A stretch of 64,000 bases of DNA. Origin: Sulfurimicrobium sp031426915 (GTDB lineage: Bacteria; Pseudomonadota; Gammaproteobacteria; Burkholderiales; Sulfuricellaceae). The stretch spans positions 25,200-89,199 of the forward strand of contig JASJPB010000019.1 in NCBI GenBank assembly GCA_031426915.1. The letters run 5' to 3'. Below are positions 38,573 through 48,295 of this stretch, one piece after another. The translations under genes were made by a program, and so were the position numbers. The notes beneath the pieces are model-generated. The model was not told the origin of the DNA, did not search any database, and was given only the letters and a program-made list of their open reading frames with translations. Each line of letters starts with the position of its first letter. Positions within the stretch are counted from its first letter, which is position 1.

Positions 38573-39448
38573 ATGCTTAAAGGCAGTCTGGTTGCGATTG
38601 TGACGCCCATGCACGATGACGGCAGCCTGGATCTGGAGCGGCTGCGGACGCTGGTGGATTTCCATGTGGCGCAGGGAACGGATGGCATCGTGGTCGTCGG
38701 TACCACTGGCGAATCGCCAACCGTGAATTACGACGAGCACTGCAGTCTGATCCGGACCACCGTGGAACAGGTGGCGGGGCGAATTCCGGTGATTGCCGGA
38801 ACCGGCGCCAATTCTACCAGCGAGGCCATCGAGCTGACCCGTTGTGCCAGGGAGTCCGGGGCGAATGCCTGCCTGCTGGTGACGCCTTACTACAACAAAC
38901 CCACCCAGGAAGGTCTGTACCGCCATTTCAAGGCTGTGGCCGAGGCGGTGGACATCCCGCAGATTCTTTACAACGTTCCCGGTCGCACGGCTTGCGATCT
39001 TGTCAACGATACGGTGCTGCGCCTGGCGCAGATCCCCAACATCATCGGTATCAAGGACGCCACTGGAAACCTGGAGCGGGGAACCGACCTGATCCTGCGC
39101 GCGCCAGCCGATTTTGCCCTTTATTCCGGCGACGATGCCAGTGCCATGGCTTTCATGCTGCTCGGTGGTCATGGCGTCATTTCGGTTACCGCCAATGTAG
39201 CGCCTCGCAACATGCACGAAATGTGCGCGGCGGCACTGCGTGGCGATCTTGCCACGGCACGTGCCCTCAACGCCAAATTGTTCGCTCTGCACCAGAAATT
39301 GTTCGTCGAAGCCAATCCCATCCCGGTGAAGTGGGTGGCGGCACAACTGGGGCTGATCGGCAACGGCATCCGTTTGCCCCTGACCACTCTCTCCGCCACA
39401 TACCATGACGTGCTCAAGGCGGCAATGCGCCAGGCTGAATTGATCTGA
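38573..39448 (+). CDS. dapA: 4-hydroxy-tetrahydrodipicolinate synthase
   Basis: A 291-residue TIM-barrel enzyme that condenses pyruvate with aspartate semialdehyde, the first committed step of lysine and diaminopimelate synthesis. The Schiff-base Lys161 lies in GIKDATGN, the Tyr of LYNVPGRT is present, and GTTGESPT near residues 43-50 binds pyruvate. Length equals the E. coli enzyme. It is followed by bamC after 10 bases, the same order (dapA-bamC) seen in E. coli, so the two are probably co-transcribed. Confidence 0.97.
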   Translation: MLKGSLVAIVTPMHDDGSLDLERLRTLVDFHVAQGTDGIVVVGTTGESPTVNYDEHCSLIRTTVEQVAGRIPVIAGTGANSTSEAIELTRCARESGANACLLVTPYYNKPTQEGLYRHFKAVAEAVDIPQILYNVPGRTACDLVNDTVLRLAQIPNIIGIKDATGNLERGTDLILRAPADFALYSGDDASAMAFMLLGGHGVISVTANVAPRNMHEMCAAALRGDLATARALNAKLFALHQKLFVEANPIPVKWVAAQLGLIGNGIRLPLTTLSATYHDVLKAAMRQAELI

Positions 39449-39458
39449 AGGTTTATTT

Positions 39459-40604
39459 ATGACGTTTCGCAGACTCGCTTTACCGTTGACGCTGCTGGCC
39501 CTGCTGGCTGGTTGTAGTTCCATGTCTTTCCTCGAAGGGAAGAAAATAGATTATAAGTCGGCGGGAAAGGTGCCGTCGCTGGAAGTCCCGCCCGACCTGA
39601 CCTCGCCCGCAACAGACACCAAGTTCGTGGTGCCGGATGTAGGTCCCCAGGGTAGCGCGACTTTCTCCACCTACAACCGCGAACGCGCCGGACAGCCACA
39701 GGCTGGTGGCACGGATCTGTTGCCCAGTCAGCCGAAAGTGATAGTGGAGCGTTCCGGCACGCAGCGCTGGCTGGCAGTGCGCGCGGCACCGGAACAGGTG
39801 TGGCCTGTGGTGAAGGAATTCTGGCAAGAAATGGGCTTCATTATCAAAACCGAAGCGCCTGAAGCCGGGTTGATGGAGACCGACTGGGCGGAAAATCGTG
39901 CCAAGATTCCGCAGGATGTTATCCGCAGTACGCTGGGCAAAGTCCTGGACAGCCTGTATTCCACGTCCGAACGGGACAAGTTCCGCACTCGTTTGGAGCG
40001 GGGTGTGGACGCCGGTGTGACGGAAATCTATATCAGTCACCGCGGCATGTATGAAGTAATCCAGGGTGGCGATGGCGGCAACAAGACTATCTGGCAGCCC
40101 CGGCCCGCCGATCCTGAACTGGAAGCTGAAATGCTGCGTCGCCTGATGGTGCGGTTCGGGGTGGAAGAGGCCAGGGCGCAGACCCAGATCGCCACCGCAG
40201 CCGTGGTGGAGCGGGCCAGGATGATCCGTGCCCAGGATGGTAGTCAGACCCTGAGTGTGCTCGATTCCTTCGATCGCGCCTGGCGCCGGGTGGGTTTGGC
40301 TCTGGACCGGGTTGGTTTTACCGTGGTGGATCGTGACCGTTCCAAGGGACAATATTTCGTACGTTATGTCGATCCCGAAATTGACGGCAAGAAAGAAGAG
40401 AAGGGTTGGTTGTCCAAGCTTGCTTTCTGGAGCAGTGATGAAAGCAAAACCATCCGTCAGGAGCAGTACCGTATCCTGGTAACGGAAACGGGCGCGCAGA
40501 ACGCCGCTACCTGCCTGGTGCAAGTGCAGAACAAGGACGGCAAGGCGGAAGTTTCGGAAACGGCAGGCAAGATACTCAAGTTGCTGCATGAACAGCTGAA
40601 GTAA
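39459..40604 (+). CDS. bamC: Outer membrane assembly lipoprotein BamC
   Basis: A 381-residue lipoprotein of the BAM complex that inserts beta-barrel proteins into the outer membrane. The signal peptide ends in the lipobox LLAGC with lipidated Cys19. An unstructured stretch of the kind that binds BamD follows (about 25-85), then two helix-grip domains (about 95-210 and 255-380). The gene directly follows dapA. It shares one base with the start of the next gene (taatg). Confidence 0.94.
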   Translation: MTFRRLALPLTLLALLAGCSSMSFLEGKKIDYKSAGKVPSLEVPPDLTSPATDTKFVVPDVGPQGSATFSTYNRERAGQPQAGGTDLLPSQPKVIVERSGTQRWLAVRAAPEQVWPVVKEFWQEMGFIIKTEAPEAGLMETDWAENRAKIPQDVIRSTLGKVLDSLYSTSERDKFRTRLERGVDAGVTEIYISHRGMYEVIQGGDGGNKTIWQPRPADPELEAEMLRRLMVRFGVEEARAQTQIATAAVVERARMIRAQDGSQTLSVLDSFDRAWRRVGLALDRVGFTVVDRDRSKGQYFVRYVDPEIDGKKEEKGWLSKLAFWSSDESKTIRQEQYRILVTETGAQNAATCLVQVQNKDGKAEVSETAGKILKLLHEQLK

Positions 40605-41371
40605 TGCGATTTGCTTCGCTCGGGAGCGGCAGCCGCGGTAATGCCTTGGTGGTGGAGGCCGGGCCAACCCGGGTGATGCTTGACTGCGGTTTTGCCGTGC
40701 GCGAAACCGTGGCCCGCCTGTCGCGGCTGGAACTGTTGCCTGCCGACCTGGCCGCAATTGTCGTTACTCATGAACACTCGGACCACATCGGGGGCGTTGC
40801 GGCGTTTGCGCGCAAATTCAATCTTCCGGTGTGGCTGACGCATGGCACTTTCAACGCTGCCGCCGGGCAATTCCGGGATGGCCAGCCGGTTCATCTATTC
40901 GATAGTCACTGCCGTTTCAGAATCGGTGCCATGGAAATCGAGCCCTTTCCGGTGCCGCACGATGCCAGGGAGCCTTCCCAGTTCGTATTCGGCGATGGTG
41001 CGCGGCGTCTCGGTGTGCTCACCGACGCTGGTTGTTCCACTCCCCATATTGAAGCGACCCTGAGCCGTTGTCACGCCCTGGTGCTGGAATGTAATCACGA
41101 TGCCGAGATGTTGCGCAATGGCCCCTATCCGCCTGGGCTCAAGCAGCGCGTGGCGGGTCGCCTGGGACATCTGGATAACGATGCGGCCGCGGGGATTCTT
41201 GGCAGGCTGGATGTCGGCTTGCTGCAGCACATTGTTGCAGCCCATTTAAGCGATAAAAATAACCTGCCGCATCTGGTTCGTCAGGCCTTAAGTCGGGTGC
41301 TGAATTGTGAAATGGAGTGGATTGGGATTGCCGCGCAGGAAAGCGGATTTGATTGGCGGCAGATTAGCTGA
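40604..41371 (+). CDS. MBL-fold metallo-hydrolase (YycJ/WalJ-like)
   Basis: A 255-residue metallo-beta-lactamase-fold protein. The metal motif THEHSDHIGG gives His56, His58, Asp60 and His61; a further Asp in LTDAG and a His near the C-terminus (VAAHLSDKNN) complete the binuclear site. The opening FASLGSGSRGNA matches the YycJ group, whose members are thought to be nucleases or phosphodiesterases. The start overlaps the bamC stop by one base, so it belongs to the dapA-bamC transcript. A strong terminator follows. Confidence 0.92.
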   Translation: MRFASLGSGSRGNALVVEAGPTRVMLDCGFAVRETVARLSRLELLPADLAAIVVTHEHSDHIGGVAAFARKFNLPVWLTHGTFNAAAGQFRDGQPVHLFDSHCRFRIGAMEIEPFPVPHDAREPSQFVFGDGARRLGVLTDAGCSTPHIEATLSRCHALVLECNHDAEMLRNGPYPPGLKQRVAGRLGHLDNDAAAGILGRLDVGLLQHIVAAHLSDKNNLPHLVRQALSRVLNCEMEWIGIAAQESGFDWRQIS

Positions 41372-41401
41372 GGATGCCACGTTGTTCAGATTGCATAAAA
41401 T

Positions 41402-41431
41402 AAAAAAGCCGACCCGAAGGTCGGCTTTTTT
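41402..41431. terminator. Bidirectional rho-independent terminator
   Basis: A perfect 13-bp stem, aaaaaagccgacc (41402-41414) with ggtcggctttttt (41419-41431), encloses a cgaa tetraloop. The A-run and U-run make it work on both strands, ending both the dapA-bamC-MBL transcript (+) and the convergent lipoprotein gene (-). Confidence 0.95.
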
Positions 41432-41451
41432 GTTGCTCTGAAACCCTGGAA

Positions 41452-41667
41452 TTACTTGGCCGGGGCAGCAGGAGCAGCGGCAGGAGCAGCAGCGTCAGCA
41501 GCAGGAGCGGCGGCAGGAGCAGCAGCGTCAGCAGCAGGAGCGGCGGCAGGAGCAGGAGCTTCCATCTTAGGGGCTTCAGGAGCAGGAGCAGGAGCCGGTT
41601 CTTCTTTTTTGCCACAAGCGGACAAAGACAGGGCCAACAGAGCGGCGAGCAATACGGAGTTTTTCAT
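41452..41667 (-). CDS. Small Ala/Pro-rich repeat lipoprotein
   Basis: A 71-residue predicted lipoprotein. The signal peptide MKNSVLLAALLALSLSAC ends in a lipobox with Cys18. The mature part is almost only Ala, Pro and a few Glu/Asp/Lys: GKKEEPAPAPAPEAPKMEAP, then tandem 11-residue units of the type AAPAAAPAADA. At DNA level there are two identical 33-bp units (41477-41509 and 41510-41542) and part of a third. ATG 41667 has an aaaggga site; an upstream in-frame start at 41766 is unlikely because it would bury the signal peptide. Such proteins probably line the periplasm or outer membrane; function unknown. Confidence 0.8.
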   Translation of the reverse strand: MKNSVLLAALLALSLSACGKKEEPAPAPAPEAPKMEAPAPAAAPAADAAAPAAAPAADAAAPAAAPAAPAK

Positions 41668-41856
41668 TCTAGATTCCCTTTGAAGATTTACAGTAATTAC
41701 AGTAAGAAAATCGGTTATTCCAAGTTGGGGCGCCAACCGACTGCAAAATTCTATCAGATTTCGCAAATATTGCTAGTCCCGAGACGCGAAAAATTATACG
41801 ACTAAATGGCTTACTGTGCGGTTTTAATGGGTTTTATTTCATGAGGCTGTAATAAG

Positions 41857-42360
41857 TTACAGCCCAAGGGTAGTGGGAGGGGCGGCCGGTTCCGACGCTT
41901 CCATGATTTCGTTGAAGCGCCGCACCAGATCCAGTGCCCCATCTTTGTCATTCAGGCTTAATACCGCTCGGGGATGATCGTAATGGAAACGGTGCAGATA
42001 GTGTTCGCTGTCGGCGATGACAAAGGGATCGCTTGCACCACGCGCCTCCTCGGTGGTCTGGTAGATATCGATGGCATGGCCGAACTGCCTCATCAGGTTC
42101 AGCATGCGCGGACATTCGCGGGTCAGGTAATCGGTGTCGTGCAGTACGATGACAAGCCGGTTGGCGCGGTTAAGGTGGAGATAATGTTGCAGCAGTTCGA
42201 CCCTCTCCTGACTGTTGTATCCCTCGTTGCGCAGGTTGTAATCGAATATGCGCAAGCTGTGTTGCGCCTGCTGAATGATGGTGTTGAGCGCTTGCTCGTA
42301 TTCCCGCGGGCCTTCCAGTCTGTGGTGCTCGGGGGTGGGGAGAGGGGCAGTATCGGTCAT
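41857..42360 (-). CDS. Conserved hypothetical protein, DUF7931-like
   Basis: A 167-residue cytoplasmic protein found in betaproteobacteria and resembling a half phospholipase-D-type fold (LNTIIQQAQHSLRIFDYNLRNEGY near 26-50, then the RLVIVLHDTDYL strand). The PLD catalytic HKD motif is not visible, so enzyme activity is doubtful. A HRFHYDHPRAVLSLND segment near the C-terminus is the other conserved-looking block. It is divergent from bcp and convergent to nothing. Assignment to the DUF7931 family is from memory of the pattern and not certain; no function is known. Confidence 0.75.
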   Translation of the reverse strand: MTDTAPLPTPEHHRLEGPREYEQALNTIIQQAQHSLRIFDYNLRNEGYNSQERVELLQHYLHLNRANRLVIVLHDTDYLTRECPRMLNLMRQFGHAIDIYQTTEEARGASDPFVIADSEHYLHRFHYDHPRAVLSLNDKDGALDLVRRFNEIMEASEPAAPPTTLGL

Positions 42361-42495
42361 GATGGGCCTTGGTCAAACACGATATAGCCAGCACATTACC
42401 ATTGATAAGTCGGCTTTTCCATAACAGCTTCCAAGGTGTAAGAAGAAACGCGTTCGTATAGAATATGCGGGTCTTCTTCCGGATTGGGCAAATTC

Positions 42496-42966
42496 ATGTT
42501 GAAAATTGGACACCTTGCCCCTGCTTTTCGATTGCCCGACGCCGACATGAAAATGGTCGCTCTGAACGACTTTAAGGGCAGAAACGTGATCCTTTATTTC
42601 TATCCCAAGGACGATACGCCCGGTTGTACCATCGAGGCGATCGAATTCAGCGATCGGGAAGAAGAGCTGGCCCGTATCGATACCGTAGTGTTGGGTGTAA
42701 GCCGGGACGATTGCATTTCACATGCGGCGTTCCGCGACAAGCATGGCCTGGCGGTGAGATTGCTGTCCGATGCAGATGGAGAATTGTGCGCCGAATATGG
42801 CGTGTGGCAGGAAAAAGAAAAGGACGGCGTGAAGAAAATGGGGATTGTGCGCTCCACCTTTATTATCGATCAACGAGGCGTATTGCGTCATGCATTGTAC
42901 GGCGTGAATCCCCGCGGCCATGCCGCCGAAGCCATATGCCTCGTGAAAAACCTGGAGCAAGCATGA
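42496..42966 (+). CDS. bcp: Thiol peroxidase of the Bcp/PrxQ family
   Basis: A 156-residue peroxiredoxin that removes hydrogen peroxide and organic peroxides. The peroxidatic Cys44 lies in YPKDDTPGCT. The resolving Cys usually found five residues later is Ile here (GCTIEAIEF), so it is either a 1-Cys form or uses another cysteine such as Cys73 or Cys98. ATG 42496 is preferred to TTG 42484. It overlaps slyD by four bases. Confidence 0.94.
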   Translation: MLKIGHLAPAFRLPDADMKMVALNDFKGRNVILYFYPKDDTPGCTIEAIEFSDREEELARIDTVVLGVSRDDCISHAAFRDKHGLAVRLLSDADGELCAEYGVWQEKEKDGVKKMGIVRSTFIIDQRGVLRHALYGVNPRGHAAEAICLVKNLEQA

Positions 42967-43451
42967 AAATTGCAAAGAATACTGTCGTCACCATCAACTA
43001 TGAACTGCGCGATAGCGCGGGCGAGGTGCTGGAACAGAGCGATGAACCGGTGAGTTACCTGCATGGCGGATATGACGGTATTTTTCCGACCGTCGAAGAA
43101 GCGCTGCACGGCAAGGAAGTGGGCGAGAACCTGGAAGTGACACTGGAGCCGGATCATGCTTTCGGCGAATATGATGCCGACCTGGTTCGGATCGAGCCGC
43201 GCAGCCAGTTTCCCGAGGGGCAGGTGGAACTCGGCATGCAGTTCGAGGGCGCAGCGGATGACGAGGATGACGCTGAATGGATTCTATACACCGTGACCGA
43301 CGTGACGGACGACAAGGTGGTGGTTGACGGCAACCATCCCCTGGCCGGCCAGCGCTTGCTGTTCAAATGCACCGTTACCGAAGTGCGTCCCGCCACCGAG
43401 GACGAAATATCCCATGAACATGCGCATGGCGCACATGGGCATCATCACTGA
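42963..43451 (+). CDS. slyD: FKBP-type peptidyl-prolyl isomerase SlyD
   Basis: A 162-residue isomerase and metallochaperone. The FKBP domain is split by the insert-in-flap chaperone domain (about 70-130). The N-terminal VTINYELRDSAGEVLEQS and GKEVGENLEVTLEPDHAFGEYD segments are diagnostic. The C-terminal tail is rich in His (HEHAHGAHGHHH), fitting a nickel-binding role, although it is shorter than in E. coli and lacks its cysteines. The start overlaps the bcp stop. Confidence 0.94.
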   Translation: MKIAKNTVVTINYELRDSAGEVLEQSDEPVSYLHGGYDGIFPTVEEALHGKEVGENLEVTLEPDHAFGEYDADLVRIEPRSQFPEGQVELGMQFEGAADDEDDAEWILYTVTDVTDDKVVVDGNHPLAGQRLLFKCTVTEVRPATEDEISHEHAHGAHGHHH

Positions 43452-43469
43452 TTGCCTTGCCGCGCCCTC

Positions 43470-46067
43470 TCACGGGGGCGTGTCGGCAAGTTTTTTCAAC
43501 TCGTAGATTAGTTCCAGCGCCGCTTTTGGGCTGAGATCATCCGGCGCGGTCTGGCGCAGTATTTCCAGCGCCGGATGATCACTCTCTATCCTGTCCTGGA
43601 CGGCGGCAAACAAGTCTCCCTGCGGGCTTGCGCCCATTCCCTGCTGTTCCAGCTGCAGCAACCGCTTTTTGGCTTGCTGGATCACGCCTGCCGGCACGCC
43701 GGCGAGCTGCGCCACCTGCAAGCCGTAGCTCTGGCTCGCCGGGCCATCTTCCACGCTGTGCAGGAACACGATGCGGTCGCGGTGTTCCACCGCATCGAGA
43801 TGGACGTTGGCGATCTGCCTGAATTCCTGCGCCAGCTGGGTGAGCTCGAAGTAATGGGTGGCGAACAGGGTGTGGCACTGGGTTTTGGCAATCAGTTGCC
43901 GCGCGATGGCCCAGGCCAGGGATAGCCCGTCGAAAGTGGACGTGCCGCGCCCGATCTCGTCCAGCAGCACCAGGCTGTTCTCGGTGGCGTTGTGCAGGAT
44001 GTTGGCGGTTTCCGTCATTTCCACCATGAAAGTCGACCTGCCGCCCGCCAGGTCGTCGGAAGCGCCGATGCGGGTGAAAATCTGGTCCACCGGGCCGATG
44101 CGTGCGCTGGTGGCCGGCACGAAGCTGCCACAGTGGGCGAGCAGCACGATCAGCGCCGTCTGCCGCATGTAGGTCGATTTGCCGCCCATATTGGGGCCGG
44201 TGATGAGCAGCATCTGGCGCGCGCGGGAGAGACGGGTGTCGTTGGGAATGAAGTTGCTGGTCTGGTTTTCGACCACCGGGTGGCGGCCGCCGGCGATTTC
44301 GACCACAGCTTCGTCGCAGAATTCCGGGGCGGTGAAGTTGAGTGTTTGGGCGCGTTCGGCGAAAGCGGCCAGCACGTCGAGTTCCGCCACGGCGGAGGCG
44401 ACACCTTGCAGCGTGGCGATATGCGGCTGGAGGAAATCCAGCAGCCCTTCATACAGTTGTTTTTCCCGTGCCAGTGCCCGTTCCGATGCGGACAGCGCCT
44501 TGTCCTCGAAGGCCTTCAGTTCCGGCGTGATATAGCGTTCGGCGTTTTTCAGCGTCTGGCGGCGCCGGTAATCGTCCGGCACGTGGTCGGCCTGGGCGCG
44601 GCTGACCTCGATGTAGAAGCCGTGCACCCGGTTGTATTCCACCTTGAGGTTGGCGATGCCGCTGCGTTCGCGTTCGCGGGCTTCAAGCGCAAGCAGGAAC
44701 TCGCCACAGTTGTCCTGTATTCCCCGCAACTCATCCAGTTCGGCGTCGTAGCCGGTGGCAATCACGCCGCCTTCGCGCAGCACCGTGCTGGGCTCGGGCA
44801 TCAGAGCAGCCAGCAATTCCGTGGTGAGGGTTGCGGGGATTTCACTCGCCGAGCGCAACTGTGCCAGGCGCGGGCTGTCCAGAGCGGATAAAGCGGATTG
44901 CAGTTGCGGCAGCAGGGCGAGGCTGTCGCGCAGCCCGGAGAGATCGCGCGGGCGCGCGCTTCTCAACGCAATGCGCCCGGTGATGCGTTCGATGTCAGCG
45001 CAATGTCTGAATATGCCGTGGATGCCCGCATAAGCGGTCTCGCCGCTTTCGCCGATCAGCGTAGTGATGGCATGCTGACGGGCGCGCAGGGTCGGATAAT
45101 CGCGCAACGGGTGGTGCAACCAGTGGCGCAGCAGACGGCTGCCCATGCCGGTGGCACAGGTGTCGAGCAGGGATAGCAGGGTGGGGGCGGGCTCGCCGCG
45201 CAAGGTTTCGCTGATTTCCAGGTTGCGCCGCGCCGCCGTGTCGAGCAGCACATAATCGCTTTCCCGCTCCACGCGCAGGCTCTGGATGTGGGGCAGGCTG
45301 CCGCACTGGGTGGATTTTGCATACTCCAGCAGCGCACCGGCGGCCGCAATGGCCGGACCCAGCCCCGCGCAGCCGAAACCCTCCAGATCACGGGTGCCGA
45401 ATTGGCCCGTCAGCACCCGCTGCGCGGAGTCGTAATCGAACTGCCACGGTGCCAGGGGCTTCGACGCGCATTTGGCGCCTTCCAGCGCGGGATGTATGAA
45501 GTCTTCCGGGTGCAATACTTCCGACGGTTTGAGCCGCTCCAGTGTGGCGGCAAGGCGCTCCAGGGGGATTTCCGCGACGCAGAAATATCCACTGACCAGG
45601 TTCAGCCATGCCAGGCCGAGCTGGTTCTTGTGCGTCGCCACAGACAGCAGCAGGCTGTCGCGCTTGTCCTCCAGCAGTGCCGCATCGGTCAGCGTGCCGG
45701 GCGTGATGATGCGCGCGACCTTGCGCTCCACCGGCCCCTTGGACGTCGCCGGATCGCCCACCTGTTCGCAGATGGCAATGGCCACGCCGAGCTTGACCAG
45801 TTTTGCAAGATATTGCTCGGCGGCATGGTAAGGCACCCCGGCCATCTTGATCGGCCGCCCCGCCGAGGCGCCGCGTGAGGTGAGGGTGATGCCGAGCAAA
45901 GCGGCGGCGCGTTCCGCGTCTTCGAAGAACAGTTCGTAAAAATCCCCCATGCGGTAAAACAGCAGCATGTGGGGGTGTTCTGCCTTGATACGCAGGTATT
46001 GTTGCATCATGGGGGTGTGTTTTTCAAATCCCCCGTCCTCAGACTGTTTGTGATTGTTTTTATTCAA
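43470..46067 (-). CDS. mutS: DNA mismatch repair protein MutS
   Basis: An 865-residue mismatch recognition ATPase. The mismatch-binding motif FYRMGDFYELF (about 38-48) contains the Phe and Glu that probe the mispair. The connector, lever and clamp domains follow. Walker A is GPNMGGKST, and the signature segment DDLAGGRSTFMVEMTE and Walker B LLDEIGRGTST are present. The start is taken as TTG 46067, because the family-conserved HTPMMQQYLR segment lies upstream of the first internal ATG; no good ribosome site is visible. It is convergent with slyD, with 18 bases between the stops. Confidence 0.97.
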   Translation of the reverse strand: MNKNNHKQSEDGGFEKHTPMMQQYLRIKAEHPHMLLFYRMGDFYELFFEDAERAAALLGITLTSRGASAGRPIKMAGVPYHAAEQYLAKLVKLGVAIAICEQVGDPATSKGPVERKVARIITPGTLTDAALLEDKRDSLLLSVATHKNQLGLAWLNLVSGYFCVAEIPLERLAATLERLKPSEVLHPEDFIHPALEGAKCASKPLAPWQFDYDSAQRVLTGQFGTRDLEGFGCAGLGPAIAAAGALLEYAKSTQCGSLPHIQSLRVERESDYVLLDTAARRNLEISETLRGEPAPTLLSLLDTCATGMGSRLLRHWLHHPLRDYPTLRARQHAITTLIGESGETAYAGIHGIFRHCADIERITGRIALRSARPRDLSGLRDSLALLPQLQSALSALDSPRLAQLRSASEIPATLTTELLAALMPEPSTVLREGGVIATGYDAELDELRGIQDNCGEFLLALEARERERSGIANLKVEYNRVHGFYIEVSRAQADHVPDDYRRRQTLKNAERYITPELKAFEDKALSASERALAREKQLYEGLLDFLQPHIATLQGVASAVAELDVLAAFAERAQTLNFTAPEFCDEAVVEIAGGRHPVVENQTSNFIPNDTRLSRARQMLLITGPNMGGKSTYMRQTALIVLLAHCGSFVPATSARIGPVDQIFTRIGASDDLAGGRSTFMVEMTETANILHNATENSLVLLDEIGRGTSTFDGLSLAWAIARQLIAKTQCHTLFATHYFELTQLAQEFRQIANVHLDAVEHRDRIVFLHSVEDGPASQSYGLQVAQLAGVPAGVIQQAKKRLLQLEQQGMGASPQGDLFAAVQDRIESDHPALEILRQTAPDDLSPKAALELIYELKKLADTPP

Positions 46068-46447
46068 CTATTACGCCACCTGTTTGCCAATGGAGAATCG
46101 GGTTCCCCATTTTTTATTCAGCCAAATCAAAAAAAATGTAACCGAATTGTAGCCTAGATGATAACGTTACACGTTGCTGCACGGCTGGGCTTACATTCAG
46201 CGTACAAATTTGACCCTGTCAGCCTCGGTGGAGCAGGAATTTTTCTGCCAGGAGGCGTGCTACTGTATAAAATGCTACTGGGATGAGGAGATCGGTTCAG
46301 TACCTGAACCCCCTGAGCCAGGTTGATTTGTTACGTGCCAAGCTAATCAAGGGTGTTTCCCCGTTTACCGGATTCCTTGCTGTCGTAAAATTGATGCACA
46401 ATTCGCGCTTCATTTATTAAACCGTACCAACCTTTGGAGATATCACC
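46068..46447. promoter_or_regulatory. 380-bp divergent region between mutS and the HU gene
   Basis: No firm gene is seen. A perfect hairpin lies at ggttcag (46294-46300), tac loop, ctgaacc (46304-46310). A possible HU gene promoter is TTGATG (46391-46396), 17 bases, ttatta (46414-46419), with the start at 46448. An isolated frame of 45 codons (46283-46420) runs across this promoter and is not supported by a ribosome site. tactgtataaaatg near 46261 has a -10-like core. Confidence 0.35.
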
Positions 46448-46720
46448 ATGAATAAAACCGAACTGATTGATAGTGTCGCCGCCAAGACCGGTGCTTCGAA
46501 AGCCAAAACAGCCGAGATGCTGGATGCCATGATGGCGTCGGTGAAGGAAAGCCTGGCCAAGAATGAGTCCGTGCAACTGATTGGTTTCGGCACTTTTGAA
46601 GTGACTGAACGCGCAGCACGTGAAGGCCGCAACCCGGCTACCGGCGCGGCGATGAAAATCGCGGCCAAGAAAGTGGTCAAGTTCAAGGTCGGCAAAGCAC
46701 TGGCCGATAGCGTCAAGTAA
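46448..46720 (+). CDS. hupB: DNA-binding protein HU (beta type)
   Basis: A 90-residue nucleoid protein that bends and compacts DNA as a dimer. It has the standard HU layout: helical dimer core (MNKTELIDSVAAKTGASKAK), then the beta arm with GFGTFEV and the RNPATG tip that enters the DNA minor groove. A ggag site precedes the ATG. A strong GC hairpin follows. Confidence 0.95.
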   Translation: MNKTELIDSVAAKTGASKAKTAEMLDAMMASVKESLAKNESVQLIGFGTFEVTERAAREGRNPATGAAMKIAAKKVVKFKVGKALADSVK

Positions 46721-46727
46721 TTCCCCC

Positions 46728-46749
46728 GGCGCGCCCTTCAGGGCGCGCC
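46728..46749. terminator. GC-rich hairpin after the HU gene
   Basis: A perfect 9-bp stem, ggcgcgccc (46728-46736) with gggcgcgcc (46741-46749), has a ttca loop. There is no U-run, so it may be an inefficient or factor-assisted terminator, or a stabiliser of the transcript ends. It lies between the convergent HU and metK genes. Confidence 0.6.
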
Positions 46750-46807
46750 GCCAGTATGCCCCGGTCGGGCCACCGTCCGACCGTTCCCACTCCTCCCGCA
46801 GCTCCTG

Positions 46808-47992
<1,185 letters not shown>

Positions 47993-48023
47993 GGTTCATT
48001 TCCTCTGAGGTGGTGTGTGCGTT

Positions 48024-48295
48024 TAAGGGCTCGTAAATGAATAACTTGGACTTACGTTGCAGCATATTCGGGATGGATGCAAGGCGCGAGTCGCAGTGAA
48101 TGGCCATTCCCTTCGCAAGACTCGCAACGCAGCAGACGCCCGAATATGCTGCAACCCTTCGGGCTGGGTTCGCTTTGGGCGCATCCCGGCGTTGCAAGCC
48201 GCTTGTTGTGAATGACACAACCGCGCGTCTTGCGCCTTGGCCTGCGCCCAAAGCGAACCCAGCGTAAGGCCAAGTTATTCATTTACGAGCCCTTA
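48024..48295. mobile_element. 272-bp foldback/MITE-like element with nested inverted repeats
   Basis: The ends are a 26-bp perfect inverted repeat, 48024-48049 with 48270-48295 (start TAAGGGCTCG, end CGAGCCCTTA), extended to 33 bp with one mismatch. Two further hairpins are nested inside: 48057-48072 with 48139-48154 (16 bp perfect), and 48163-48183 with 48243-48263 (21 bp perfect). The first hairpin has inner pairs at gcgagtc/gactcgc and a gaatggccattc palindrome. The second closes on ttgtg-aatga-cacaa. TA at both extremes suggests insertion at TA, as in IS630/mariner-type elements. No transposase is encoded. Its right end provides the stop codon of the MFS gene. Confidence 0.75.

Noticed and set aside
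46261..46282. LexA-like sequence tactgtataaaatgctactg
   Set aside because: The half sites are ctg...ctg, not an inverted ctg-N10-cag, so it is not a LexA box.
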